NCBI GenBank assembly: GCA_000799755.1
Contig: JUHI01000003.1
Coordinates: forward strand, 496,001 to 560,000
Length of the DNA: 64,000 bases
Direction of reading: 5' to 3'
Origin: Martinezella tropici
Lineage (GTDB): Bacteria; Pseudomonadota; Alphaproteobacteria; Rhizobiales; Rhizobiaceae
A program made the position numbers and the translations under genes. The notes beneath the pieces were generated by a model. It ran no database searches. It was not told the DNA's origin and saw nothing but the letters and a program-made list of their open reading frames with translations. This document shows, piece by piece, positions 44,040-52,843 of the stretch (positions are counted from its first letter, which is position 1; every line of letters starts with the position of its first letter).

Positions 44040-45118
44040 CGCTTCCTCCCTGCCTCAAGCCGCGCAACACCGAGATCGGTCAGCGCATTCAGGAGAACGA
44101 AGGACGCGCCGACGACGAGGGTCGCGCCGAGGATCGCCGGCATGTCGCCGGCAAACATTGCCGTCGTCAGATAGCGGCCGATGCCGGGCCAGGCGAACAC
44201 GGTTTCGGTCAGCACAGCGCCTTCCAGCAGGCTGGCATAGGAAAGAGCAATTACGATCAGAAGCGTCCCGGAGATATTCGGCATGACATGCTTAAAGACG
44301 ATACGGAAAAGACCCGCCCCCTTGGCACGTGCAGTCGTCACATATTCCTGACCGAGCTCCGTCAGGATCGCCGCTCGTGTGAGCCGCGAAATTGCGGCAA
44401 GCGCGTGAAAGGCGAGCAATGTTGCCGGCAGCGCCAGATGCGCCAGCGCGTCGCGAAAAGCGCCCGGTTTTCCGGAGAGCCATGTATCGATCAGCGCAAA
44501 ACCGGTCACAGGCTTCACCGTATATTGGAAGACGACATCGGCGCGGCCCGGCCCTGGAGCCCAGTGCAGCCGAGCGTAGAAGAAAAGCAGCATCAGCAGT
44601 CCGAGCCAGAAGATCGGCACGGAATAGCCAAAGAGCGAGATTATCCGCGCCAGGGCGTCAATCCAGGTTCCCTGCCGCATGGCCGCGACTATGCCGAGCG
44701 CCACGCCGATGACGGCACCCAGGATGATCGCCGCTGTCGCAAGCTCGATCGTCGCCGGAAAGGTCCGAGCAATGTCCCTGGCGACCGGTTGGCCGGTCGA
44801 GGTCGATTGACCAAAATTTCCTGATGCGGCGGTCTCGATGTAGCGGATAAATTGTATCGGCAGCGGTTGATCGAGCCCCAGTTCGGCTCGTGCCTGGTCA
44901 TAGGTCGACTGGCTGGCATGGTCGCCGACCATCTGCAAAGCCGGATCGATCGGCGACAGCCGCGTCAGCGCAAACGTCACCAGCGCAAGGCCGAAGAGCG
45001 TCAGCACGAAGGACCAGGCCCATGAAAGGAAAGACCGTACGAAAGACAACTCCCGCCAGGTTTTCATCTGGCGGGAGTTGGTCATGTCGGCATCGGATTG
45101 GGTTGCCGCTTGCGGCAC
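44036..45118 (-). CDS. Peptide/nickel ABC transporter permease (DppB-like)
   Basis: This permease has up to 360 residues. The family head is visible as FALTRLSPIDPALQMVGDHA and GLDQPLPIQFIRYI, and the EAA loop as ARAKGAGLFRIVFKHVMPNI. The GTG at 45118 follows directly on the binding-protein stop; ATGs at 45085 and 45067 are alternatives. A 13-bp stem-loop covers this region, with the ATG at 45067 in its loop, so the start and its efficiency are uncertain. It forms the channel with the DppC-like protein. Confidence 0.87.
   Translation of the reverse strand: MPQAATQSDADMTNSRQMKTWRELSFVRSFLSWAWSFVLTLFGLALVTFALTRLSPIDPALQMVGDHASQSTYDQARAELGLDQPLPIQFIRYIETAASGNFGQSTSTGQPVARDIARTFPATIELATAAIILGAVIGVALGIVAAMRQGTWIDALARIISLFGYSVPIFWLGLLMLLFFYARLHWAPGPGRADVVFQYTVKPVTGFALIDTWLSGKPGAFRDALAHLALPATLLAFHALAAISRLTRAAILTELGQEYVTTARAKGAGLFRIVFKHVMPNISGTLLIVIALSYASLLEGAVLTETVFAWPGIGRYLTTAMFAGDMPAILGATLVVGASFVLLNALTDLGVARLEAGRKR
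45047..45080 (-). promoter_or_regulatory. 13-bp stem-loop at the binding-protein/permease junction
   Basis: CAACTCCCGCCAG at 45047-45059 pairs perfectly with CTGGCGGGAGTTG at 45068-45080; on the mRNA the loop reads AUGAAAAC and includes a possible start codon. It could protect the binding-protein message and restrain permease translation. Function is inferred from position. Confidence 0.6.
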
Positions 45119-46705
45119 TTACTTTTCCACCCTGTCGTAATAGACCTGGTCTGCGTTCAGGCCTTGAACATAGTTCTTCACCTTGTCGCCTAGCACGACC
45201 TGATCGTTGCCTTGAAGCATAAAGATGAAGGGAGAGCTTGCCTGGATCTTCTTCTGCAGATCCTGGTAGAACGCGACACGCTTGGCGGCATCCTGCTCCT
45301 TGACGGCGGAAAGCGTCTCGTCCGTCAATTCGGGGATTACCCAGCCAGCATATTTCGCAGCCGTGTTGGTCGAATTGTCCTTGTTGATGGCAAAGGCGCT
45401 GGCATTGGAGTGCGGATCGAAATAATCCGGAATCCAGTAACGCAGCGTCATCTCGAACTTGCCGGAACGGCCACGGGCATAGATGTCGCTCGCGACACCC
45501 GGCTGGATATCGAGCGTGATGCCGGCCTGCGCGAAGGTCGACTGCAGCGACTGCGCGATCGACAGGAACGGCTGGTCGTTGAAGACGATGAATTCGACCT
45601 TGAAGGGCGTCTTGATGCCGGCATCGGCCAGGACCTTCTTCGCCTTCTCGACATCGAGCTTAAACGGCGTATCCGTCAATGCGCCGGGGAAGCCGACGGG
45701 CAGAAACGCCTGATGCACCGTGCTCTGGCCGCGAAGCAGGTTCTTGGCGATGCCGTCGTAATCGACGAGGTAGCGAGCAGCTTCCCAGAAGGCGGGATTG
45801 CCGAGCGTCGGATTTGCCTTGGTGTTGAGGAGAATATAGTCGGTGCGCGCTGACGGCACAGAAAGAACCTTGACGCCGCTCTTGGTCTTAAGCGCCTCGA
45901 TCTGGTCGGCGGAAAGGCCGCGAGCGATGTCCGCATCCCCCTGCTCGACCAGCAGACGGCGCGCGCCGACATCCGGGACGTTGCGGATGATGACACTGTC
46001 GAGCTTCGGCTTGTCGGTGGAGTTGGCGTTCGCCTGCAGCACCAGCGCCTCGTGCGGCGTGTAGGTCGCGATCGTGTAGGAGCCGCTGCCGGCAGAATTC
46101 GTCTTCAGCCAGGCATTGCCGAAATCGCCATCCTTTGTCTGTGGCCCGACCGTCCTTTCATCGACGATCGAGGCGATCGGCGCCGTCAGCAGGGACAGGG
46201 CGAAACCCGAGCCGACATCGGCGGGCCAGGTCAGCTTCACATGCTTGTCGTCCACCTTGGTAATGGCGGCATCGACATTGTCAGCCTTCCAGCCCAGTTC
46301 GTTGAGAATGAACGCAGGCGACTTGTTCAGCTTGACGGCGCGGGTCAGCGAAAAGATCACGTCTTCGGGGCGAACCGGATTGCCGGAGGAAAACTTGGCA
46401 TCGGCAAGTTCGAAGGTCAGGCTGCGGCCATCGCCGCCGGCCGCCCAGGACGCGGCAAGCGCCGGCTCGATCTTGGTGCCGTCTTCGCGGTTCGACTGGA
46501 CTAGGCGCTGATAGAGATTGTTGAAGGACTGGACCGTCGTCAGCTCGAAGCCTTCGGCCGGATCGAAGCTGACGGCATCGTCGATCGACTGGGCAACAAC
46601 GAGCACGTTCGGCGGCGTTTCTGCCTGCGCAGCCGATGTGCCCAACAGGAGCGCCAGGCCAAGGGCCGTTCCGAGCAGCTTCGTACGGGAAGCAATAATT
46701 GACAT
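45119..46705 (-). CDS. Peptide/nickel ABC transporter substrate-binding protein (family 5)
   Basis: This 528-residue periplasmic protein starts with a Sec signal (KLLGTALGLALLLGTSAAQA, cleavage near residue 28). Family-5 marks include LTTVQSFNNLYQRLV near the mature start, then LTFELADAKFSSGNPVRPEDVIFSLTRAV and FLPVGFPGALTDTPFKLDVEKAKKVL. It captures peptides, opines or similar compounds for the importer encoded below it. AGGGAG lies eight bases before the ATG. It is the first gene of the operon, with the promoter probably within 46706-46800. Confidence 0.9.
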   Translation of the reverse strand: MSIIASRTKLLGTALGLALLLGTSAAQAETPPNVLVVAQSIDDAVSFDPAEGFELTTVQSFNNLYQRLVQSNREDGTKIEPALAASWAAGGDGRSLTFELADAKFSSGNPVRPEDVIFSLTRAVKLNKSPAFILNELGWKADNVDAAITKVDDKHVKLTWPADVGSGFALSLLTAPIASIVDERTVGPQTKDGDFGNAWLKTNSAGSGSYTIATYTPHEALVLQANANSTDKPKLDSVIIRNVPDVGARRLLVEQGDADIARGLSADQIEALKTKSGVKVLSVPSARTDYILLNTKANPTLGNPAFWEAARYLVDYDGIAKNLLRGQSTVHQAFLPVGFPGALTDTPFKLDVEKAKKVLADAGIKTPFKVEFIVFNDQPFLSIAQSLQSTFAQAGITLDIQPGVASDIYARGRSGKFEMTLRYWIPDYFDPHSNASAFAINKDNSTNTAAKYAGWVIPELTDETLSAVKEQDAAKRVAFYQDLQKKIQASSPFIFMLQGNDQVVLGDKVKNYVQGLNADQVYYDRVEK

Positions 46706-47054
46706 GGGGTGAACTCCCTTAAATATTTTTGCTTTATAGCATTCTATCTATTCGCCGTGCCCATTCGGGTCCAACTACCGGCAAGCATTTAGCAAGCTCT
46801 CTCGGAGCATGCAGGCAAAATCGAACCAGCTTTTCGTCTTTTTCGCGAAAAAATTTCCTCGTCATATTCCGGCATTGGCGCCGATCGTCGCACTCGGCCG
46901 TTTATTCGGTCTTCATCGACCAATTCGTTCGGATTCCATTCATGTGGAGCGGGTATAGTCACATCAGACAGCTTAGCGATCCGTAAGGAAGGCCGACACC
47001 CAGGATAGATCAGCCTTCCATTCGTCAGACGCGGCTCTGGCGAAGGAGATGATG
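46706..47054. other. Gap with divergent promoters
   Basis: These 349 bases separate the importer operon (minus) from a small plus-strand gene. AT-rich sequence just upstream of the binding-protein gene (46720-46745) is the likely promoter area. No operator repeat or RNA gene is evident. Confidence 0.35.
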
Positions 47055-47234
47055 ATGGAACATGATGAAAGCTTGAAAGTTGAACGGCGGCAATATGCTC
47101 GAAAGGCGCTTCTGACCGTTGCCGTTTGTGCCGCTCTTGCAGCCTTCGCTGCATGGCTGATCCAGCCGGAAGCAGCCTCTGCCAAACTGCATGAGCATTC
47201 CACGCAGCCGGCGGCATCCACTCTTTCGCTTTAG
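47055..47234 (+). CDS. Small single-span membrane or exported protein
   Basis: This peptide of about 59 residues has a charged start (MEHDESLKVERRQYARKALL), one hydrophobic helix (LTVAVCAALAAFAAWLI) and a short tail with histidines. AAGGAG lies six bases before the ATG at 47055, which supports translation; two further in-frame ATGs precede it. I do not recognise a family. The VCAALAA-type helix could be an anchor or a signal peptide. Confidence 0.45.
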   Translation: MEHDESLKVERRQYARKALLTVAVCAALAAFAAWLIQPEAASAKLHEHSTQPAASTLSL

Positions 47235-47733
47235 TCAAACATGACGCGGAATGAAGTTTCCCTCGATTAGACAAGCGCATAGTTTTCCCTGATCGCTAGC
47301 GAAACGCCGGGAAACGTGGCCGGGATCTTGCCCGACATCCCTTGATCACCATCCGGCCCATAGCCATGCAGCCGCTCCCCATCATCGCGGCCATTGCAGT
47401 CTATTGACATCCAGCACATTCATTGGCCGGCGAAGTCTGCTCCTGAAATGATATTTCAGGAGCGCCTATAATTACTGCGCCTAGCCTCTTGCGTCGCTGC
47501 GGATGCAGCATTTTATAGAAATATTTTCTCCGAAATCCCCTTAGATTGGTAAACGAGCGATCGCCTGCCGCCCCGTTACCAGATATTGTCGATCAAGGTA
47601 CTAGACAATCGGGATTCGACGGACGTACACTTGATAGATGAACGCGCACCACAGCAAGAAGGCGATTACGGTCTTGATCTCAACCGGAACGGCCACTCCA
47701 CTGATGGCTCTCTCTTGGATATGGAGCTGACGA
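47235..47733. other. Gene-poor stretch with a 25-bp palindrome
   Basis: No convincing gene is seen. The main structure is the palindrome at 47439-47463. A minus-strand frame at 47601-47870 has a hydrophobic end but a weak start. Confidence 0.4.
47439..47463. repeat. 25-bp palindrome, operator or hairpin
   Basis: GCTCCTGAAAT (47439-47449) and ATTTCAGGAGC (47453-47463) are perfect inverted copies around GAT. A TATAAT follows at 47467-47472. It could be a regulator site over a promoter or the hairpin of a small RNA; neither is shown. Confidence 0.55.
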
Positions 47734-47919
47734 ATGCTGTATGATCCGAAGGTGTCCCAATCGCGCTGGCCATTGCCGTTTCGTCGGCAATCATGGGAAA
47801 CGATAATTGGTCTTGTCTCTGTGATCCTCCTGGTCGGGATTATATGCTCATACCTGCCCAGCGCAGGCATCGTCGAGCGGAACGTAGCGGTAGCCTCTTC
47901 GAATCATTCCGAACATTAA
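47734..47919 (+). CDS. Small membrane protein, 61 residues
   Basis: The peptide begins MLYDPKVSQSRWPLPFRRQ, then has one clear membrane helix (ETIIGLVSVILLVGIICSYL) and a short polar tail. GGAG lies upstream at suitable distance. An overlapping minus-strand frame is a weaker alternative. Family not recognised. Confidence 0.4.
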   Translation: MLYDPKVSQSRWPLPFRRQSWETIIGLVSVILLVGIICSYLPSAGIVERNVAVASSNHSEH

Positions 47920-48313
47920 TGGGCTGACGCTGCCCACCCGCAGCGAATCGGAAGCCTCCAGCGGATGGTATCTCGTATCCATCTGAGCTTGCACTTAGTT
48001 GATACAGCAACGAGCGCGAGTATTGACTGGCAGTGCAACGGCAACCCGTTGCGACGGATGCACCAGCAGTTTTTCCTCGACGAAATAGGCAGCGATGCCC
48101 TCATATCTCCGCTGCGAAATGGCTACTGAACGGGGTGATCTCCGGTATTTCCGATCAGAGCCCGCACACATCGGACTTTGGTCCGAATAGCTGTGCGACC
48201 CTCGCCCCAACTCACCCGACTGAAGTCCAAGGAAAGGAACAGATAGGGAGGAAGCTCTGTTTTACCGACAGCTCCGTCATTGACGGATCAATAGAAGGTG
48301 AAAGGAGATTCTG
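47920..48313. other. Intergenic stretch upstream of the DUF1236 gene
   Basis: These 394 bases contain short frames only, none with a good ribosome site or recognisable composition. The promoter of the DUF1236 gene should lie in the last 150 bases. Confidence 0.35.
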
Positions 48314-48712
48314 ATGAAAACGAAAGTACTTAGTGTTGCAGCACTCGCGCTCGGCCTCACCGCCGGATGTGCTTTTGCCCAATCGTCGACCGTCACCGGC
48401 GCTGCAGGTGGCGCAGTCACGGGGGCCGTCGTTGGCGGTCCGGTCGGAGCCGCCGTGGGCGGCGTGGCCGGCGCCATCGTCGGTACTGCCATCGATCCGC
48501 CGCCGCAGAAGGTGGTAACCTATGTCCGCGAACAGCCTCTGCCTGATGATGGTACGGTTGTCCAGGAGCGCGTGGTCGTCGGCCGGTCATTGCCGGACAC
48601 GATCGTTGTTCAAGCCGTTCCGGAGAATCCGCGATATGCCTATGCAATCGTCAACCACGAGCGCGTGATTGTCGAACCTTCGTCGCGCAAGGTTGTCCAG
48701 ATTCTGAACTAA
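48314..48712 (+). CDS. Exported DUF1236-type protein with glycine zipper
   Basis: This 132-residue protein has a signal peptide (MKTKVLSVAALALGLTAGCAFA). A glycine-zipper segment follows (GAAGGAVTGAVVGGPVGAAVGG and on), then a DUF1236-like C-terminal domain (YAYAIVNHERVIVEPSSRKVVQIL). AAAGGAG precedes the ATG. DUF1236 proteins are common in rhizobia, where their role is unknown; the glycine zipper suggests membrane association. A perfect hairpin follows the stop. Confidence 0.82.
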   Translation: MKTKVLSVAALALGLTAGCAFAQSSTVTGAAGGAVTGAVVGGPVGAAVGGVAGAIVGTAIDPPPQKVVTYVREQPLPDDGTVVQERVVVGRSLPDTIVVQAVPENPRYAYAIVNHERVIVEPSSRKVVQILN

Positions 48713-48717
48713 CTGTC

Positions 48718-48743
48718 CTGGAGAGCGGAAAGCCGCTCTCCAG
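48718..48743 (+). terminator. Terminator-like hairpin after the DUF1236 gene
   Basis: CTGGAGAGCGG at 48718-48728 pairs perfectly (11 bp) with CCGCTCTCCAG at 48733-48743 around a 4-base loop. It starts six bases after the stop codon. No T-run follows, so it may act with Rho or as a decay barrier. Confidence 0.65.
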
Positions 48744-48956
48744 CCCTCCCACCGCTCACAATTGTTGTTTGCCTATCGCCGGGTCGAACAGCGTCTGGGG
48801 CGGAAGGCTCGACCCGGCGATAGAGCCGGCGGGCGGACCGGCTAGGGTATGGCGTTCGCTGACGCCAAACTTGTGAACGATGAGCGTTTAAACCTCACCA
48901 CTAAAGTCACCCGTGACCGCCACGCTCACTCCAATTCATTGAAAAACGCAGCGTCT

Positions 48957-49610
48957 TCAGTTGACAATCGCCGTAACGGTCTGTGACGGGGCTGAGATTT
49001 TTGATCTCCTCTCCAGCGCATCACGGACTTCCTCGATTTTTCCGCTTTTGGTTCCAACGCCGAGAATGCTCTTTGCCTCCGCAAGCGTCTGGTCCGTCAC
49101 CGGTTTGTTCGACAGTTGCGCCAGCGCCGAACGCAAAGCATCGTCACTGAGGGCCGGGTCCGTCGGAACAGCCGCCGTCCCGTACTGCATTTCGAACTCT
49201 GCATATGCCTTCACATAGGCCGAAAGCGCCGCGATCTTGGGATCTTTCGAGTTCAAATAGGCATGGTAGTTTCTCCTCAGCGAGGCGAGCCGACCTTCAT
49301 CGAGCCTTGCGGCTTGCGTCTTCGAGCTCTTGCCATGTGCTTCGGAGCGTTTGTCATGACGCGTTGCCAGCAAGGTCGATGCCGCAACTTGCGTCGTCGT
49401 CGCGTTTACGGATGTGGCAGCTGCATCGTTGCTCTCCGACTTTTCATGACCGGAGTTTGCCTCACCATGACCGCCGCCATTGCCGTTACCGCCACCGTTT
49501 CCACCCTTGGCAAATGCCGTCTGCGTGAAGCCGACGGCAGCTCCTCCCATGGGAATAACTGTCAGCACCAGGCCGATGCCTGCGGCGCCAATAACGGAAC
49601 GGATTTTCAT
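48957..49610 (-). CDS. Exported protein with Gly/Asn-rich segment (repeat protein A)
   Basis: This 217-residue protein has a signal peptide (MKIRSVIGAAGIGLVLTVIP... ending AFA near residue 34), then a Gly/Asn run AKGGNGGGNGNGGGHGEA, a Ser/Thr/Ala-rich linker and a charged helical C-terminal half (LASLRRNYHAYLNSKDPKIAALSAYVKAYAEFEM). The ATG at 49610 is preferred over the frame from 49673 because the signal peptide starts there. It is divergent from the two-component kinase at 49884. A second protein with the same AKGGNGNGGGN start lies at 51961-52506 on the other side of that system. Function unknown. Confidence 0.75.
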   Translation of the reverse strand: MKIRSVIGAAGIGLVLTVIPMGGAAVGFTQTAFAKGGNGGGNGNGGGHGEANSGHEKSESNDAAATSVNATTTQVAASTLLATRHDKRSEAHGKSSKTQAARLDEGRLASLRRNYHAYLNSKDPKIAALSAYVKAYAEFEMQYGTAAVPTDPALSDDALRSALAQLSNKPVTDQTLAEAKSILGVGTKSGKIEEVRDALERRSKISAPSQTVTAIVN

Positions 49611-49883
49611 GCACCCCTCTTTCACAAGACATCCGTCGCCTGCGACGGCCGTATCCAGCAAATCATTGCGCACTTACAATATTGCTCAAATCCTGTGTTT
49701 CTACACCGGTCGGACCTATGCCTTGGGTATTAGGACCATAGTCTGATTGATCACTCCCGATGGTCTCCTGGATTGCCTGGGCCACGAAGCGATGCCATCT
49801 TTGCGAGACAAGGCGACCGCCGTCAGTGTCGCAAGAGTTGACACTTCACTTCGCTGGGATAGCTATAGGGGGTTGGGAGATCT

Positions 49884-51326
49884 GTGCTGACGATGCCGGT
49901 TTCGCGAGCTAACGATAAATACAAGTTATCTCTGGCAAGTCGTATCGAACGCTGGAATTCTCAATCCTTGGCCAGGCAGTTCCTGCTTGCCGGCGGCGTG
50001 CTGGCGATCTGTGCCATGCTCGTTGTCGGGTCCTTCGTCGCCAGCCTGATCGAAAATGCCGTGACACGCAATTCCGCGGCAACGACGGCCCTCTATGTCG
50101 ATAGCGTCATCGCCCCGCTTCTGCCGGACATGCAAACCACCCGGGTACTCGACGACACGGTAACGCGGGCTCTTGACGAGACGCTCGGCCAGGGTGCGCT
50201 TGGCACACGGCTGTTCTCCTTCCGGCTATGGCGCAGCGACGGAACGATCCTCTATTCCAACAACAAGGATCTTTCCGGCAAACGGTTTCCACTCTCGGAC
50301 AGCCTCAGGTTGGCGTTTTCCGGACGAATGGTCGCCAAATTCAACTGGATCGATGATGTCGAAAGCACGGCCGAGCGCAATAGCGGCAAGCCGCTGCTGG
50401 AAATCTACAATCCGGTGCTGCAGCCCTGGTCGGGCAAGGTCGTCGCCGTCTCCGAGTTTTACGAGGTCGCCAACGATTTCGAATGGAGCCTTACTCAGGC
50501 CCGCCTGCTGAGCTGGCTCGTCGTTGCCCTGTTTACGCTGACGTTCTTCGCACTTCTGTCGATCATCGTCCTGCGTGGCAGCCGCACTATCGACAATCAG
50601 CGCAAGGCGCTCAACGGTCGCATCGGCGAATTGTCGACGCTTCTCCTGCAGAATGAAGCATTGCGCGCCCGCGTTCAGCGCGCGACGCAACGCGCAGCCG
50701 CGCTGAACGAGAGCTATCTGCGCCGTATCGGCGCCGACCTGCATGACGGCCCCGCCCAATTGGTCGCCTATGCTTCATTGCGCCTGGATAGTCAGACCCT
50801 CATCAATCCCGCAGCCACGTCGAGCGAACGTGAGGCATCACTGCGCGCCATCAAGTCAAGCCTCGACGACGCCATGACCGAAATCAGGAGCGTCTGCAGC
50901 GGATTGATGCTGCCCCACATCGAAACCGACAACCTGACCGATCTCCTCAGACGCGCAATCCGCGCCCATGAGCAGCGCACCGGCGTCACCGTCAAACTTC
51001 ATGCGACCACGACCCCGCTAGATCTTTCCACTTCCGCAAAGATATGCGTCTATCGCTTTGTCCAGGAAGCGCTGAACAACGGCTATCGTCATGCCGGCGG
51101 GGTCGGACAAAACGTCGTGCAATCCCTGGAAGACGGCCAGATCGTGATCGAGGTTGCCGATGAGGGGCCCGGCTTCGAGGCGAAGGATGTCGGTCCACAG
51201 AAGCTCGGCCTTGCCGGTCTCAGAGATCGGGTCGAAAGCCTCGGCGGGACGTTCCAGCTTTTATCATCGCACCAGGGAACAACTGTTCGCATGTCCCTGA
51301 ACATCGAGGAAATGGAGCAGGCATGA
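49884..51326 (+). CDS. Sensor histidine kinase, NarL-system type (HisKA_3)
   Basis: This kinase has 480 residues: membrane helix at about 32-58, periplasmic domain about 60-205, second helix about 207-230, a coiled-coil linker, the phospho-histidine H287 in RRIGADLHDGPAQLVAY, and the ATP-binding domain with FVQEALNNGYRHAGG and DEGPGFEA. The periplasmic domain includes FRLWRSDGTILYSN, a PAS/Cache-like pattern. I use a GTG at 49884 with GGGAG just before it; an ATG at 49893 is an alternative. It overlaps the regulator gene (ATGA). Confidence 0.9.
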   Translation: MLTMPVSRANDKYKLSLASRIERWNSQSLARQFLLAGGVLAICAMLVVGSFVASLIENAVTRNSAATTALYVDSVIAPLLPDMQTTRVLDDTVTRALDETLGQGALGTRLFSFRLWRSDGTILYSNNKDLSGKRFPLSDSLRLAFSGRMVAKFNWIDDVESTAERNSGKPLLEIYNPVLQPWSGKVVAVSEFYEVANDFEWSLTQARLLSWLVVALFTLTFFALLSIIVLRGSRTIDNQRKALNGRIGELSTLLLQNEALRARVQRATQRAAALNESYLRRIGADLHDGPAQLVAYASLRLDSQTLINPAATSSEREASLRAIKSSLDDAMTEIRSVCSGLMLPHIETDNLTDLLRRAIRAHEQRTGVTVKLHATTTPLDLSTSAKICVYRFVQEALNNGYRHAGGVGQNVVQSLEDGQIVIEVADEGPGFEAKDVGPQKLGLAGLRDRVESLGGTFQLLSSHQGTTVRMSLNIEEMEQA

Positions 51327-51967
51327 CAGCTGTAATCAGCTTGGCGGTCGTGGACGACCACCCCCTTTTCAGGGAGGGCGTCATTCGAAGCCTGACCGAG
51401 ATGGATGGGTTCAGCATTGTCGGTGAAGGCAGCAGTAAGGAAGACGCCCTGCGCATCGCAGCGGAACACCGCCCGGACGTTCTTTTGCTCGACATCTCCA
51501 TGCCTGGAGGAGGACTGGATGCCGTCTCTCAGATCATGCACCGGTTGCCCGATCAGAAGATCGTGATGCTGACGGTCTCAGAAGCAAGTGACGACGTGAT
51601 GGCGGCACTCAAGAGCGGTGCAAAAGGTTATGTCCTGAAAGGCGTTGGGGCCCGGACACTTGCCGATATCATCCGCAGCATCGCCACCGGCGACAGCTAT
51701 GTTGCGCCAACCCTCTCGGCGCGTCTGATTTCGGAAAGCGGATCGGCGAGCGAGATCAATCCGTTCAATGCGCTGACGGATCGGGAACGGGAAGTGCTGG
51801 AACTCGCGTCTGCCGGATTGAGCAACAAGCATATCGGCTTGAAGCTCGACCTGCATGAGAAGACCATCAAGCACCATATGACCCAGATCTTTGCCAAGCT
51901 TGCCGTCAGCAACAGAACGGAAGCCGCAATGGCGTTTCGTGACGAGCTAGAGAAACGGCGTCAGTGA
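51323..51967 (+). CDS. NarL/FixJ-type response regulator
   Basis: This 214-residue regulator has receiver residues D11-D12, phosphoacceptor D57 in VLLLDISMPGG, and a LuxR-type helix-turn-helix (LTDREREVLELASAGLSNKHIGLKL). It is the partner of the upstream kinase, with overlapping genes. Its last 7 bases overlap the convergent repeat protein gene. Likely targets are the flanking Gly/Asn-repeat genes, by position only. Confidence 0.92.
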   Translation: MTAVISLAVVDDHPLFREGVIRSLTEMDGFSIVGEGSSKEDALRIAAEHRPDVLLLDISMPGGGLDAVSQIMHRLPDQKIVMLTVSEASDDVMAALKSGAKGYVLKGVGARTLADIIRSIATGDSYVAPTLSARLISESGSASEINPFNALTDREREVLELASAGLSNKHIGLKLDLHEKTIKHHMTQIFAKLAVSNRTEAAMAFRDELEKRRQ

Positions 51968-52506
51968 AGGAATGATTTGAGCCTCTGCTCGTCCGCCATC
52001 GTCGCATTGCGATTGACGATTGTCCGCCCCCTCGAATCCCTCATCACATAACGTCCGCCCCGTATGTCCTCGCTCATGCCATCCTTGTGGCGAACTGTGA
52101 GGGAGCCGGTACCGTTGCCGACATTAGCGGGCTGGTCGGAATCGACTTGGCTTTGCGTCACGCTCTTAGTGCTGGATGATTGGCCGTTGGCAGCGCCGTT
52201 TCCATTGCCGTTATTGTTGGCATTACCATTACCATTGCCGTTTCCGTTATTATTTCCATTGCCGTTGCCACTGTTACCGCCTCCGTTGCCACTGTTACCG
52301 CCGCCGTTCCCGTTGCCTCCGCCATTGTCATTTCCACCACCGTTGCCGTTGCCGCCGCCATTCCCGTTCCCCCCTTTTGCCTCTACGACTTGCAGCGCAA
52401 ATCTTGCGGAAACGCCGTGAATTTTGAGCGTGTAGGGGAGCGTTGTAGCGACCAAAGCCAACAGCAGGTATGGTAAACCGGCAATAAGCTTTCGACGGAA
52501 TAACAT
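51961..52506 (-). CDS. Exported protein with long Gly/Asn repeat (repeat protein B)
   Basis: This 181-residue protein has an N-terminal hydrophobic signal (LIAGLPYLLLALVATTLPYTL), then from about residue 45 to 107 a run of GGGNGN-type units with one Asp-bearing unit, and a C-terminal domain (GTGSLTVRHKDGMSEDIRGG, ending ADEQRLKSFL) that looks folded. AGGAGG lies six bases before the ATG. The gene converges on and overlaps the response regulator stop. The pair with repeat protein A and the kinase system suggests a surface or matrix function, unproven. Confidence 0.72.
   Translation of the reverse strand: MLFRRKLIAGLPYLLLALVATTLPYTLKIHGVSARFALQVVEAKGGNGNGGGNGNGGGNDNGGGNGNGGGNSGNGGGNSGNGNGNNNGNGNGNGNANNNGNGNGAANGQSSSTKSVTQSQVDSDQPANVGNGTGSLTVRHKDGMSEDIRGGRYVMRDSRGRTIVNRNATMADEQRLKSFLH
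52186..52374 (-). repeat. Gly/Asn-coding low-complexity repeat
   Basis: This is the part of repeat protein B that encodes GGN/GN units; on the plus strand it reads as short runs such as CCATTGCC and CCGTTACC. It is likely to vary in length by slippage. It is not a CRISPR array, because units are short and lack unique spacers. Confidence 0.75.
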
Positions 52507-52843
52507 CTGTAGCCTCCTGAGGCTTCCGATTGGCTCCGGTGCCGAACACCCATCGCGCTCGGGCTCCGAGCGTCCGCGCCAATTGAAGGTTCCGATCCCA
52601 TATCAAATCGCCGCAACATGGCGAGGGGTCAAGTCCAATCAAACGGAAAGCCCACTCCTTGGACTTCAGCGATCACGGCCAAGACCTTGCGCCGACGGAC
52701 CATCAGACCAACGTCTGAGAACAAGATGGACCGAAGCCCAATTGCATGATCGCGTCATTGAAAGCAGTGTCGCCTGGTCGATATCACCTCGGTACACACT
52801 GTAGCGGGGCCCACGCAATCGAGCTGACGGAAGGAATACAGCG
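52507..52843. other. Intergenic stretch with the repeat protein B leader
   Basis: These 337 bases hold the leader and promoter of repeat protein B on the minus strand and the promoter of the 52844 gene. AGCCTCCTGAGGCT at 52511-52524 is a palindrome that includes the AGGAGG of repeat protein B and could mask its ribosome site. No gene is convincing here. Confidence 0.4.

Noticed and set aside
47601..47870. Minus-strand frame with hydrophobic C-terminus
   Set aside because: It overlaps the better-supported plus-strand frame at 47734 and lacks a ribosome site.
52186..52374. CRISPR-like short repeats
   Set aside because: The repeats encode Gly/Asn units in one reading frame and have no unique spacers or cas genes nearby.
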